From: Methylobacterium iners | GTDB lineage: Bacteria; Pseudomonadota; Alphaproteobacteria; Rhizobiales; Beijerinckiaceae | Direction of reading: 5' to 3' | Length of the DNA: 64,000 nucleotides | Assembly: GCF_022179305.1 (NCBI RefSeq) | Contig: NZ_BPQP01000089.1 | Span: forward strand, 97,206-161,205 | Part shown: positions 1-8,073 of the stretch, in pieces | Layout of the letters: every line of letters begins with the position of its first letter | How positions within the stretch are numbered: position 1 is the first letter of the stretch | The notes under the pieces: generated by a model | The model's input: only the letters and a program-made list of their open reading frames with translations | Told to the model about the DNA's origin: nothing | The model's database searches: none | Program-made: the position numbers and the translations under genes

Positions 1-11
1 AGAGACCCCGC

Positions 12-1097
12 GTGCCGCAGGCCGCTACCCAGGACCAGGACAAGGCCGAGGCGCCCGTCGCCCACCGGCTGACGCGCGGCCTGCGCGCCGGCGAGATCCG
101 CACCCGGGCGGCCGTCAACGGCGCCCCGGCGTCGGGCACCTTCGACGCCGAGGCCCGCACCTTCGAGTTCACGCTCCTCACCTCGCGGTCCTGCAACTCC
201 TACCGCTACGTCCTCACCGACGGCGACCGCTGGCCCGCCTACACCCGGGTCGAGGAGAAGCTCGACATGGCCGGCGCCGTCGGCCTCGTCGAGCTCGTCG
301 GGTCCAGCGTCCTCAACTCCCATCGCTACTGGGACATCGAGAGCGTCATCGGCGTCATCGAGTCTGCCGAGGTCGAGGGCGAGGCCCTCAACTGCCGGGC
401 GCGCCTGTCCCGCCGCCCCGACGTCGAGCCAATCGCCCAGGACATCGCCGACGGCATCCTCCGCAGCATGAGCGGCGGCTTCGACATCATCGAAGAGACG
501 CTGACCGTCCGCGAGAACCAGGACCCGCTGGTGACCATCACCAAGTGGCGCCCCCGCGAGGCGAGCGTCGTCCCCGTGCCCGCCGACCCTTCCGCCCGCA
601 TCCGTTCCGGAGAGCCCTACGTGCCCCAAGCTAAGATCGTCCCGCCCCCCGCCGGCCAGCGTTCCGAGGCCGAGCCCGAGGCGGCCGCCGTCGTGACGGC
701 CCCCGTCCTTCCCGCTGCCACCGAGACCGTCGAGGCCGCCACGGCCGAGGTCGAGGCCGCCCGGTCCGCCCTGGCGAAGGCCGAAGCCACCCTGGCCTCC
801 CGCGCCGCCGCCGCCCCTAAGGCCCCGGTCACCGGTGCCGACGCCGAGCGCACCGCGCACGTCGCCGCCCTCCGGGAGGTCGCCCGCGGCCGCGGCGAGA
901 AGGTCTCGAAGGAGTTCGAGGCCCTCGCCGGCACCGGCGCCACCGTCGCCGAGCTCCGGTCCGTGTGCGTCGCCGCCATCGCCACCACCGGCGGCGAGAT
1001 CTTCGGCGCGGCCGCCCCGGTGAGCGGCGGCCGCGCCGAGGCTCCCCTCCTGACCCGCAACGCCTACGCCGCGCACCGCGCGGCCGCCGCCAACTGA
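12..1097 (+). CDS. HK97-type prohead protease
   Basis: Serine protease that matures the phage prohead, cleaving scaffold and capsid parts before DNA packaging. Residues about 25-200 match the prohead protease family: a beta-rich start, the catalytic histidine region around His104 (in SVLNSHR), and the serine region SMSGGF (Ser152 or Ser154). Residues about 200-361 are rich in Ala and Glu, with a likely coiled coil, and may serve as an attached scaffold; that role is inferred. The GTG start is at the window edge and the frame is open upstream to position 3, so the true start may lie further left. The decoration protein gene follows 11 bases later. Confidence 0.88.
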   Translation: MPQAATQDQDKAEAPVAHRLTRGLRAGEIRTRAAVNGAPASGTFDAEARTFEFTLLTSRSCNSYRYVLTDGDRWPAYTRVEEKLDMAGAVGLVELVGSSVLNSHRYWDIESVIGVIESAEVEGEALNCRARLSRRPDVEPIAQDIADGILRSMSGGFDIIEETLTVRENQDPLVTITKWRPREASVVPVPADPSARIRSGEPYVPQAKIVPPPAGQRSEAEPEAAAVVTAPVLPAATETVEAATAEVEAARSALAKAEATLASRAAAAPKAPVTGADAERTAHVAALREVARGRGEKVSKEFEALAGTGATVAELRSVCVAAIATTGGEIFGAAAPVSGGRAEAPLLTRNAYAAHRAAAAN

Positions 1098-1108
1098 GGA
1101 CCTGACCG

Positions 1109-1792
1109 ATGGCCGTCGAGACCTACCGCATCTCCGAGCGTCGCAAGGACGCCGAGTTCATCCTCCACGCCGTGGGCGACCGCTCCTACGGCAACGTGAA
1201 GGTGGCCCCGGTCACCTACTACGAGGCCTCGACCCCCCTGGCGTTCCCGGCCGGCGCCCAGTCGGTCGCCTCGGTCGCCAAGGCTGGCAACGTCGGCAAC
1301 GGCGCCCTCGGCGCCCTGACCGCGGACGCCTCGGCCAAGGCCGGCGCCTACACCGTCATCTGCATCGAGCCGGCCGCCAACGGCGGCACCTTCGAGGTCT
1401 CCAGCCCGGCCGGCGTCCCCGTGGGCATCGCCCAGGTCGGCGCCGCCTTCGACGGCCCGGTCAACTTCACCATCGCCGACGGCGCGACCGACTTCGCGGC
1501 GGGCGACACCTTCACCGTCACGGTCTCCTACGCCGCGGCCGGTACCACCGCCGTCCCCGCCGGCGCGGGCCTCCTGACCGGGGCCCAGGTCTTCGCGGGA
1601 TTCCTCGTCGGCGAGGTCGGCGGCGGCGCCCCGGGCGAGAAGCTGATCGGCGCCCTCCTCATCCGAGAGGCCGAGGTCGCTGAGTCCCGCATCGCCTTCC
1701 CCGAGGGCGTGGACGCCAACCAGACCGCCGCCATCCACGCGGTCATCGTCGCGGCCGCCGAGGCCCGCGGCATCATCTTCCGGACCCGCTGA
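1109..1792 (+). CDS. Head decoration protein (gpD-like)
   Basis: Small capsid-stabilising protein that binds the outside of the expanded head. The 227-residue product has the profile of lambda gpD relatives: an N-terminal stretch that includes YGNVKVAPV, Ala/Gly-rich beta segments in the middle, and a C-terminal region with GAQVFAGFLVGE. It is about twice the length of lambda gpD; residues about 40-150 form an inserted beta-rich Ala/Gly/Thr region. Its place between the protease and the major capsid gene supports the call. The family assignment is by sequence pattern and position; the insert has no assigned role. Confidence 0.8.
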   Translation: MAVETYRISERRKDAEFILHAVGDRSYGNVKVAPVTYYEASTPLAFPAGAQSVASVAKAGNVGNGALGALTADASAKAGAYTVICIEPAANGGTFEVSSPAGVPVGIAQVGAAFDGPVNFTIADGATDFAAGDTFTVTVSYAAAGTTAVPAGAGLLTGAQVFAGFLVGEVGGGAPGEKLIGALLIREAEVAESRIAFPEGVDANQTAAIHAVIVAAAEARGIIFRTR

Positions 1793-1818
1793 GCGCGGCC
1801 GAAACAGGAGCTACGGCA

Positions 1819-2859
1819 ATGTCCGACGTGTTCAGCAACGACCCGTTCTCGAACGTCTCGATGACCGATGCGGTCAACAAGATGCCCTACGTCGACCCGG
1901 GCATCCAGACCCTGATCCCCGCCACGGAGACCACCTCCGTGACCGAGGACATCCAGATCGACATCGAGCAGGGCACCGTGCGCCTGGTGCCCGTGACCGC
2001 CCGCGGCGGCGAGGCGGCCACCCAGGACCGCGCCAAGCGCCACACGGTCAAGATCCCGATTCCGGTCTACGAGCTCCGGGATACGATCCACAACCGCGAG
2101 GTCCTCAACCGCCGCGAGACCGGCGGCACCAACCTCGTCATGCTGCAGGCCTACCGCGACAGCATCGTCATGCCGATGGTCCAGTCCATGGTCCACACCA
2201 AGGGCTTCCAGCGCGCGAAGGGTTGGCTTGAGGGCAAGGTCCTCGACGACGACGGCTCCCTCGTCCTCGACATCTATCAGCGCCTCGGCGAGGAGCAGAT
2301 CGAGTTGGAGTGGGACCTGACGGACGCCAAGTTCAACGCGACCGAGGCGTTCATCGAGCTCATGGAAGCCTCCGAGGACGAGCTCGGCGCCATGGCGGCC
2401 GACCGCTACGTGGCCATCGCCGGCCGCAACGCCCACGCCAACCTCCGCCTGAACAAGGAGGTCGAGGCGCAGGCCCAGAACCCGCTGAACGTGCAGCAGC
2501 AGTCCATCGACAAGCGCAAGGGCGTGCGCATGTCGGAGAGCGTCGACCTCGCGTCCTACGGGCGCGCCCGGTACACCAAGCCCGACGGAACCACCGACGG
2601 CTTCGTGTCGGACGAGTTCATGTACTTCTCCCCCGTCGGCGCCGGCCAGGCCCGGTCGATCACCGGCCCGTCCGACATGACCGAGTTCTGGGGCAACCCC
2701 CTCGACTTCTACGCCAGCGTGGAGTCGCTCCGTCACGGCAAGGGAGAGGAGGTCCTCCTGCAGGCTTGCTTCCTCAACCTGATGGCTCGCCCCCGCGCCG
2801 TCATCAAGGTCCGGGTCATCGGCCAGAAGAGCCTCAGGGCGCACGCCCCCCTCAAGTAA
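1819..2859 (+). CDS. Major capsid protein (gpE family)
   Basis: Main shell protein of the phage head, 346 residues, the usual size for lambda gpE-type capsid proteins. Family features are the N-terminal PFSNVSMTDAVNKMPYVDPGI segment region, the central KIPIPVYELRDTI strand and a long helix-rich middle, ending in RAVIKVRVIGQKS. An AGGAG ribosome binding site lies shortly before the ATG. The gene ends just before a strong hairpin at 2889-2915 that probably reduces transcription into downstream genes, which fits the need for far more capsid than neck or tail protein. Confidence 0.88.
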   Translation: MSDVFSNDPFSNVSMTDAVNKMPYVDPGIQTLIPATETTSVTEDIQIDIEQGTVRLVPVTARGGEAATQDRAKRHTVKIPIPVYELRDTIHNREVLNRRETGGTNLVMLQAYRDSIVMPMVQSMVHTKGFQRAKGWLEGKVLDDDGSLVLDIYQRLGEEQIELEWDLTDAKFNATEAFIELMEASEDELGAMAADRYVAIAGRNAHANLRLNKEVEAQAQNPLNVQQQSIDKRKGVRMSESVDLASYGRARYTKPDGTTDGFVSDEFMYFSPVGAGQARSITGPSDMTEFWGNPLDFYASVESLRHGKGEEVLLQACFLNLMARPRAVIKVRVIGQKSLRAHAPLK

Positions 2860-2888
2860 GGGCGGCTTCCCGACCAGCGCCGACATCA

Positions 2889-2919
2889 GGGCCCGTCCGA
2901 ACCCCGGGCGGGCCCTTCT
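2889..2919 (+). terminator. Hairpin terminator after capsid gene
   Basis: GGGCCCGTCCG (2889-2899) pairs with CGGGCGGGCCC (2905-2915) through 11 base pairs with one G-T pair and a 5-base loop, followed by TTCT. It sits between the capsid stop and the ribosome binding site of the next gene. It looks like an intrinsic terminator or attenuator. Confidence 0.6.
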
Positions 2920-2933
2920 CACAGGAGCTTCTC

Positions 2934-3302
2934 GTGGCAGACAAGGTAATCGCCGGAGCCGTGTTCGCCCGGGCCGAGACCGCCGACGCCTTCCCGCTGG
3001 GCGGCCGGGTCTACTCCCTGCCGGTGGACGGGGACGCCCCTGTCGCGCTCGACGGCATCGTCGCCGAGGCGGGCAGCCTCTTCATGCTCGACGTCCCGGA
3101 AGGGCGCGTCCTCTACGCGGGACACGCCGCCCAGGTCGGTGCGCTCCAGGGCGCCGCGGCCCGGGCGGTCATGTTCCCGTTGCGCGCGGGGACCTGGACC
3201 GTCGCCGTGACGGACGCCGGCCAGGCCGTGCTCCGGCTCCTCGGCGACGCCGACTTCGCCCTCAAGATCCTCGCCGCCGCCACCGTGGACGGGACCGCCT
3301 GA
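2934..3302 (+). CDS. Uncharacterised phage head-region protein
   Basis: 122-residue protein with no family I recognise. GTG is chosen as start because AGGAG (2923-2927) sits seven bases upstream, and no better start lies in frame between the hairpin and here. The product is acidic to neutral, rich in beta-prone segments (KVIAGAVFARAETADAF, LFMLDVPEGRVLYAG) and has no membrane helix. The position just after the capsid gene matches that of small head-completion or accessory virion proteins. The next gene starts one base after its stop. Confidence 0.6.
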   Translation: MADKVIAGAVFARAETADAFPLGGRVYSLPVDGDAPVALDGIVAEAGSLFMLDVPEGRVLYAGHAAQVGALQGAAARAVMFPLRAGTWTVAVTDAGQAVLRLLGDADFALKILAAATVDGTA

Positions 3303-3303
3303 C

Positions 3304-4614
3304 ATGCAGACCTTCGTCCCCGCCGCGTCCGCCGCGGCCGCCCCCGCCGCCGGGCAGGTCGCGCTCGCCCCGGTTACCGGGTTGCAGGCCGAGACCGTGC
3401 AGGGCGGCATCGCCGAGCTCGCGGCGCGTCCTGCGTTTGAAGGGCTCCCGAACTCTGGGCTGCCCCCATTCGCGGTCATCGTGCCCTCAAACAATTTCGT
3501 GTCGACGCCAGGCCCCACCGATCCGCTGATACTCTCCGTCCGTGGACGGTTCGACGCCACGGTCGACGTGACGCTGACGCTCGTCGGGCTCGACCAGATC
3601 TCGTCGCTCGACGCACTCGTCGAGGCGCTGAACGAGGGTCCGCTAGGCGGGCTGGAGGACGGCGCGCCTCGGCCGGTCGTGGCACAGGCGTTCGAGGGCA
3701 AGCTCGTCGTCACGGCGAGAAACGCCGGCCAGTTGCTCGACCTCAGCGCCTCGTCCGACGCCGTCTACCAGTGGGTGGGCTTCTACCGGGATGCCGTGGT
3801 CGACGAGGGTTATGCCGAGCTTGGGCTGCCCTACGACGTGGCCACGCCCAACGTCTACGACCCGGCCAGGGGCATGCCGCTGCATCTCACGCTCGCCCAG
3901 GACCGGGCGACCCTCTCCGAGCTCGCGGCGCGCCCGACGGGCGGTGCGTCCGATGGTGCGGCCGACAGGCTCGACGACCTGACGACGTCCGTTGTGAGCT
4001 ACGATTACAACTACTTCACGGGTAGCATCAGTCCGAATACCTCGTCAGCACCCGACCCGTATCTGGTCCCGATTGCCGATTACTTCCCCGCCATCCAGGA
4101 CGGGATGCAGCTAATCGCGACCAGCGTCGAAAACCCCGGACATAGCTCGACGTACACCTACGTCGCCGGAATGACCTTCAACGACCTGCGGTTCAGCGCG
4201 GCGGTCGTCGGCGGGAGCGTTGCCACGAACCTCGAAGTCGCGACGTTCCCGGAGGGGACGGTGGCGCTCCGGCTTGTTTGGGGCGGCATCAATCCTGTCC
4301 CAGGCAACGCAGACCTCACCGGCGACCTGGCGGCGCTGTTCGGGCTGCCTGCCACGTTCGGCACGCTCGAACTTTCCAACGAATTCGTACCCGCCGCAAA
4401 GGTTTCCGTCGATACGCAGCCGCTCTCAGGCCAGGGCGTGTACTTCTATGCCAAAGACCTGCAGCACGTTCTCGCTCAGTTGCTGTACCGCGACGGTTCT
4501 TCAATCTATTCTGGCGTGTATGAGAACTATAACAACCTGTTGCTCTCCACTACGTTGCAGGACCTAAGAGAACGCGTCGCGGCGCTGGAGGCCTACGTCC
4601 AGGCTCACCCGTGA
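3304..4614 (+). CDS. Uncharacterised protein, possible head or fibre appendage
   Basis: 436-residue protein not recognised. Two short segments are alike: ETVQGGIAELAARP near residue 36 and TLSELAARPTG near residue 205. Phrases of the type 'TVQ-xx-I-x-ELA' are frequent in phage fibre and appendage proteins. The rest is beta-rich with many Asn, Tyr and Ser, and the C-terminus (DLRERVAALEAYVQ) looks like a short coiled coil. From about 3,970 to 4,560 the base composition is visibly less GC-rich, with more A/T-ending codons than flanking genes, which suggests separate ancestry. A surface appendage is an inference from these features only. Confidence 0.6.
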   Translation: MQTFVPAASAAAAPAAGQVALAPVTGLQAETVQGGIAELAARPAFEGLPNSGLPPFAVIVPSNNFVSTPGPTDPLILSVRGRFDATVDVTLTLVGLDQISSLDALVEALNEGPLGGLEDGAPRPVVAQAFEGKLVVTARNAGQLLDLSASSDAVYQWVGFYRDAVVDEGYAELGLPYDVATPNVYDPARGMPLHLTLAQDRATLSELAARPTGGASDGAADRLDDLTTSVVSYDYNYFTGSISPNTSSAPDPYLVPIADYFPAIQDGMQLIATSVENPGHSSTYTYVAGMTFNDLRFSAAVVGGSVATNLEVATFPEGTVALRLVWGGINPVPGNADLTGDLAALFGLPATFGTLELSNEFVPAAKVSVDTQPLSGQGVYFYAKDLQHVLAQLLYRDGSSIYSGVYENYNNLLLSTTLQDLRERVAALEAYVQAHP

Positions 4615-5129
4615 CCTCCGTCCTCGCGCTCGTCCTCGCCCGGACCCTGGCGGCCTCGTCGCTGTCCGAGGCGTGCGTCCTTGAGACCGTGGCCCACGGG
4701 ACCGTCGTCACACGCGGGGGTTTCACGCGGCGCGAGCTCGTGCGCGACCGGCTGAACGGGGAGGTCCCCATGCTCGACGCGGAGAGCCTCGTCGTCATCG
4801 AGGAGGCGGCCGCGCCTGGCGTGGAGATCGGCGACCTCGTCCACGTGGACGGCAAGCTCTGGCACGTGCGCTCCCCGCTCGCGACCGCGGGCAGCGTCAC
4901 CCTGCAGCTTGTGGCTGCCCAGCGCGCGGACGTGTCCTTCGAGGGGGACAATCTCTCGGTCTACGTCGCCGGCGATGCCGACAGCGGCGGTCCCCTCGTC
5001 GCGCTGGCCGCGGCCGGGGTGCTGCGCCGGAGCGACGTCGTCGACGTGGACGGCACCGCCTACACGGTGGGGACGCCCAGGGATTGGCCCGCGGGCGGCC
5101 TGCGCAGGTACTGCCTCACGCCCGAGTAG
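4611..5129 (+). CDS. Neck-region protein with internal repeat
   Basis: 172 residues, starting at a GTG that overlaps the previous stop (GTGA), so translation is probably coupled. The C-terminal two thirds contain two similar units: 'IGDLVHVDGKLWHV' near residue 84 and 'RSDVVDVDGTAYTV' near residue 143. Each resembles the 'D-x-V-x-V-D-G-x-x-Y-x-V' strand pattern of gpFII-like head-tail joining proteins. The gene sits between the head genes and the tail terminator, where head-tail connectors occur. The neck role is inferred from position and this weak pattern. Confidence 0.5.
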   Translation: MTSVLALVLARTLAASSLSEACVLETVAHGTVVTRGGFTRRELVRDRLNGEVPMLDAESLVVIEEAAAPGVEIGDLVHVDGKLWHVRSPLATAGSVTLQLVAAQRADVSFEGDNLSVYVAGDADSGGPLVALAAAGVLRRSDVVDVDGTAYTVGTPRDWPAGGLRRYCLTPE

Positions 5130-5186
5130 TGTGGACAGCGGTCCGCTGCCCTTGCTGGCATCGGACGCGCCCTGCATCGTCCCCGC

Positions 5187-5759
5187 ATGTGGGATTTCCT
5201 CGTCGCCTACCCTTTAGCCATCATCGGCAGCCTGGCCCTTGGCGTCATCGGCAACCTCCTCACGCCGCGCGTCGTGGCCCTGTGGTCGTCCTATGACGCG
5301 GCGTCCAGCAAGAAGGCCCTCGACCGCCAGGTCAAAACCCTCAACGAGCAAGTAGAGGCCTACAACAGGGGCGCGATCATCCCCGTCATGATCGCGCAGC
5401 AGGCCATGTTCACCTGGGGCGTCGCGGCTTACATCATCGTCAGCCTGATGGGGTACTCGCTCGACTTGATCGTCCTCGTCATCGAGGGGGCCAGGCGCCC
5501 GGCGGGGCAGCCCCTCGACGTGGCGGCGGTCTTCTTCGGCGCCAAGGCGTGGACCATCCGCGCCTTCGGCCTGACCATGATCTTGCTGGTCACGATATTG
5601 CTCATCCGCCGCTACGCCGAGATCAAGCGCATGTCGCTCCTCGCGCTGGACCCCGAAGGCTACCGGGCGAAGCGGATGGCATTCCTCCGAGAGCTATACC
5701 CCGACCTGCCGGAGGACCGCATCGTGCCCGTCCGGCCGCGTCCGCCGGTCGCCGACTAG
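5187..5759 (+). CDS. Three-helix membrane protein, candidate moron
   Basis: 190-residue integral membrane protein with likely helices at about residues 5-30, 75-100 and 123-148. A hydrophilic helical loop (KKALDRQVKTLNEQVEAY) lies between the first two, and the tail is charged and proline-rich. No ribosome binding site is clear. It has no counterpart in the standard order of virion genes and is placed between connector and tail genes, with a 57-base gap before and a 106-base gap with two hairpins after. That layout fits a cargo gene altering the lysogen envelope, or an unusual holin. Both roles are guesses; the membrane topology is what the sequence shows. Confidence 0.6.
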   Translation: MWDFLVAYPLAIIGSLALGVIGNLLTPRVVALWSSYDAASSKKALDRQVKTLNEQVEAYNRGAIIPVMIAQQAMFTWGVAAYIIVSLMGYSLDLIVLVIEGARRPAGQPLDVAAVFFGAKAWTIRAFGLTMILLVTILLIRRYAEIKRMSLLALDPEGYRAKRMAFLRELYPDLPEDRIVPVRPRPPVAD

Positions 5760-5780
5760 CGGGACTCCCGCAGGCCCGGG

Positions 5781-5822
5781 CCGCCGCATTTCCGGCGGTC
5801 GGCGTGGCCTGGAACTGGCCAC
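5781..5822 (+). terminator. Two small hairpins after membrane protein gene
   Basis: CCGCCG (5781-5786) pairs with CGGCGG (5793-5798), and GTGGCC (5804-5809) pairs with GGCCAC (5817-5822). They fill the gap before the tail terminator gene. Neither is followed by a T run, so terminator function is uncertain. Confidence 0.3.
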
Positions 5823-5865
5823 GGGTGACCCCTGACACTCCCTCTCGCACGCCAGCGAGAGCCCG

Positions 5866-6354
5866 TTGTCCGAAGACGTCGACTGCCTGACCCAGCTTGA
5901 GGATGCCGTCCGCGCCGCCCTGGAGGCGAACGCGACGCTGGCCAAGCGCGTCCTCGGCCCCGAGCAGTTCCCGGTGAAGGCCGCCCATCTGCCGGCCCTC
6001 GCGGTCGACATCGGGGACGAGAGCGCCCCGACCTACCTCGGGAACGAGGGCGGCGACCGCCTCATCGAGCGGACCGTCCAAGTCGACGTCCTCGTCATCC
6101 TCGACGCCGGCATCGCCGATTTCAGCCGTCTGGCCAGGGCGCTCGCCAACCAGGTGCGGGCCATCCTCTCCGGGCCGCACGTGCTCGGCCTGCCCATCGA
6201 CGACTTCAAGCTCGTCGGCGCCAAGCCGCAGACCTTCGCGTCCGAGGCCGGCAGCCAGGGCGGCTTCCACCTCGCGTTCGTCGCGACCTTCATCACCGGC
6301 GAGGCCACCCCCGACCGGTTCGAACCCCTCAACGACACCTCGGAGCTCGTCTGA
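5866..6354 (+). CDS. Tail terminator / minor tail protein (gpU-like)
   Basis: 162-residue protein likely to cap the tail tube and join it to the head. It has an N-terminal helix (LTQLEDAVRAALEAN) and alternating strands: LPALAVDIGDES, ERTVQVDVLVIL and the late FHLAFVATFITGE. This is the order seen in tail-completion proteins of the gpU type, which are of similar size. The TTG start fits the conserved N-terminal helix; no ATG lies in a sensible place. Its position directly before the tube protein supports the call. Confidence 0.65.
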   Translation: MSEDVDCLTQLEDAVRAALEANATLAKRVLGPEQFPVKAAHLPALAVDIGDESAPTYLGNEGGDRLIERTVQVDVLVILDAGIADFSRLARALANQVRAILSGPHVLGLPIDDFKLVGAKPQTFASEAGSQGGFHLAFVATFITGEATPDRFEPLNDTSELV

Positions 6355-6356
6355 AC

Positions 6357-7172
6357 ATGGCCGCCGTTTTCAAGCCTCTCGACGCCCGCCTCCTCAACAA
6401 GCCGTCGGGCCAGTGCGCCTTCCAGCTTGAGGGCACCACCGCGCTCGTCCCCTTCGGCCATGCGACCTGCATGTTCAAGAAGTCCGAGACCAAGACCGAG
6501 ACCCGGTCCCCCGAGGACCCCAGCCGGCCGATCATCGCGACCGACTACTCCGAGCTCACCGGCATGGTCGACGTCGAGTTCGGCACGCTGAACGTGCTCG
6601 GCCTGCGCCTGTCCCACATGGCCAACGTCCGCCCCTTCACCCAGGCCATCGTCGCCGCCAAGTCGCAGACCTTCCCGGGCGCCATGGTCAACGAGTGGCT
6701 TGAGCTCAAGGCCGGCGACGACGCCGCCGAGGAGGCCGCGTCCGCCGGCCTGGTGAACACCTCCGTCACCTCGGTCACCGTCGGCGGCGAGGCCCTCACG
6801 CCCGCCCAGTACCGCCACGACAGCAAGTCGGGCATCGTCCAGGTCATCATGTTCCCGGCCGAGGCGTCCCTCAACGAGGACGTGGTCGTGAGCTTCTCGG
6901 CCCCGGCGGTCGCCGCCTCGGCCGGCCGCAGCGTCATCGAGCTCCTGCAGCTCCTGTCCCTGCGCGGCCGCTTCGTGCTCCGCCAGAACAACCTGCGCGG
7001 CACCAACCGCAAGATCGTCATCCCGACGCTCAACTTCGGCGGCGAGAGCGGCGACGTCGCCTGGATCGCGGACAGCAACGACATCACCAAGGTCACCACC
7101 TCGGCGACCATGGAGGCCGATTACTCCCAGCCCCCGGGCATGGAGTACGGCTACATGGTCGACCTGGTCTGA
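6357..7172 (+). CDS. Major tail tube protein
   Basis: 271-residue protein expected to form the hexameric rings of the tail tube. It begins two bases after the tail terminator stop and is followed at once by the chaperone genes, the standard place for the tube protein in long-tailed phages. The sequence is beta-rich, with ELTGMVDVEFGTLNV and ENT/NEDVVVSFSAPAV-type strands. It ends in a C-terminal domain (RKIVIPTLNFGGESGD) typical of tube subunits. Residues about 115-185 look like an inserted Ig-like or decoration domain. Assignment rests on size, fold pattern and neighbours. Confidence 0.75.
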   Translation: MAAVFKPLDARLLNKPSGQCAFQLEGTTALVPFGHATCMFKKSETKTETRSPEDPSRPIIATDYSELTGMVDVEFGTLNVLGLRLSHMANVRPFTQAIVAAKSQTFPGAMVNEWLELKAGDDAAEEAASAGLVNTSVTSVTVGGEALTPAQYRHDSKSGIVQVIMFPAEASLNEDVVVSFSAPAVAASAGRSVIELLQLLSLRGRFVLRQNNLRGTNRKIVIPTLNFGGESGDVAWIADSNDITKVTTSATMEADYSQPPGMEYGYMVDLV

Positions 7173-7182
7173 GGTCTGACGG

Positions 7183-7848
7183 ATGTCCCGCAACCTCCTC
7201 ACCAAGGACCAGTTCCGCGCCATCGCCGGGGTCTCCCCGGCGGCGGGCGGGACCGTCACGCTGTTCGGCAAGCAGGTCCCGTGGTTCCCGCTCTCCGTCG
7301 GGCACTACTGCCAGTACGTGCTCGGCCGGTTCGAGTGCGCCAAGAGCTTCTACGTGCTCGGCGCCCAGATCGCGGTGGCGAAGGAAGGCATCGACCAGGT
7401 CGAGGCCGAGGGGCGCGAGCCCACGGTCGACGACGTGAAGGCCCTCGACGCGCTGGTCGACCGCAAGGGCTACCTCGACGCCCAGGCATCCGACGCGGCC
7501 GCCGCCAACATGGCCTTCATCGCCTGCGGCATCGGCTTCCCGGGCGACGAGGAGGTCGAGGCCTGGCTCCTCGGCGGCGACGACGAGGAGCTCATGACCG
7601 CCCTCGCCATCATCGAGGAAGGGACCTGGGGCGCCGACCCCGAGGATTTTTTCGCCCGGGTGGGACGCAAGATCAGGGGCCGGACCCTGACGGTGATGCA
7701 GGCGTCCAGCCAGGCGAAGGACCAGGCGACGACTACGTCGACCCCGACGCCTTCGAAGGCGAGGACCAGCCCGACGAGCAACTCGAACCGGCAGGCCCGG
7801 CGGGCGGCGCAGTCGAGCAAGCCGAAGGCCCGAGCCGCCCGCGGCTGA
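7183..7848 (+). CDS. Tail assembly chaperone, gpG-like (normal frame)
   Basis: 221-residue product read without frameshifting. The first about 155 residues are a helical domain (PLSVGHYCQYVLGRF, KAFIACGIGF-like segments) that in this family coats the tape measure during tail assembly. After the slippery site at 7647-7653 this frame encodes a basic Ser/Thr/Pro/Ala-rich tail. The same bases also encode, one frame back, the start of the second chaperone part, so this stretch is dual coding. The gene lies between the tube and the tape measure, where lambda has G and GT. Confidence 0.75.
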   Translation: MSRNLLTKDQFRAIAGVSPAAGGTVTLFGKQVPWFPLSVGHYCQYVLGRFECAKSFYVLGAQIAVAKEGIDQVEAEGREPTVDDVKALDALVDRKGYLDAQASDAAAANMAFIACGIGFPGDEEVEAWLLGGDDEELMTALAIIEEGTWGADPEDFFARVGRKIRGRTLTVMQASSQAKDQATTTSTPTPSKARTSPTSNSNRQARRAAQSSKPKARAARG

Positions 7849-8069
7849 GCCTCCTCGTAGCGCTGATCGAGGAGGTCCTCCTCCTGGAGGAGCGGATGGG
7901 ACCGGCGGCATGGGACCTGAGCATCGCCTCGGTCCGGTACCGCATGCGCCTGCGGCGACACCGGGAGAACGAGGCCTCGGTCCGCATGGCGCAAGCGATG
8001 GGCATGGGGATGGGCGCCGCCCCCGAGAAGTGGACCGCTTGGGTCCGCGCCATGACCGGAGAGGAGTGA
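7183..8069 (+). CDS. Tail assembly chaperone fusion by -1 frameshift (gpGT-like)
   Basis: A -1 shift at 7647-7653 joins the first 157 residues of the G-like protein to 138 residues read from 7653 to 8069, about 295 residues in all. The shifted part starts with an acidic linker (DDYVDPDAFEGEDQPDEQ). It ends in a helical domain (LSLLVALIEEVLLLEERMG) with a Met-rich turn near MAQAMGMGMGAAPEKW, and has no good start of its own. In lambda and many relatives the G-GT ratio controls tail length and tape measure folding. The stop is just before the tape measure start. The frameshift is predicted, not shown. Confidence 0.75.
7647..7653 (+). promoter_or_regulatory. Slippery heptamer for -1 frameshift
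   Basis: T TTT TTC is in phase with the upstream chaperone frame (codons TTT 7648-7650 and TTC 7651-7653). It is an exact X-XXY-YYZ site, and the only T6 run noted in this GC-rich gene. The -1 frame is open from here to 8069. A GC-rich stretch follows and could form a stimulating structure. Confidence 0.75.
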
Positions 8070-8073
8070 GACC

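Noticed and set aside
1528-2922. Open frame antisense to decoration and capsid genes
   Set aside because: Composition is typical of a GC shadow and it crosses two well supported phage genes.
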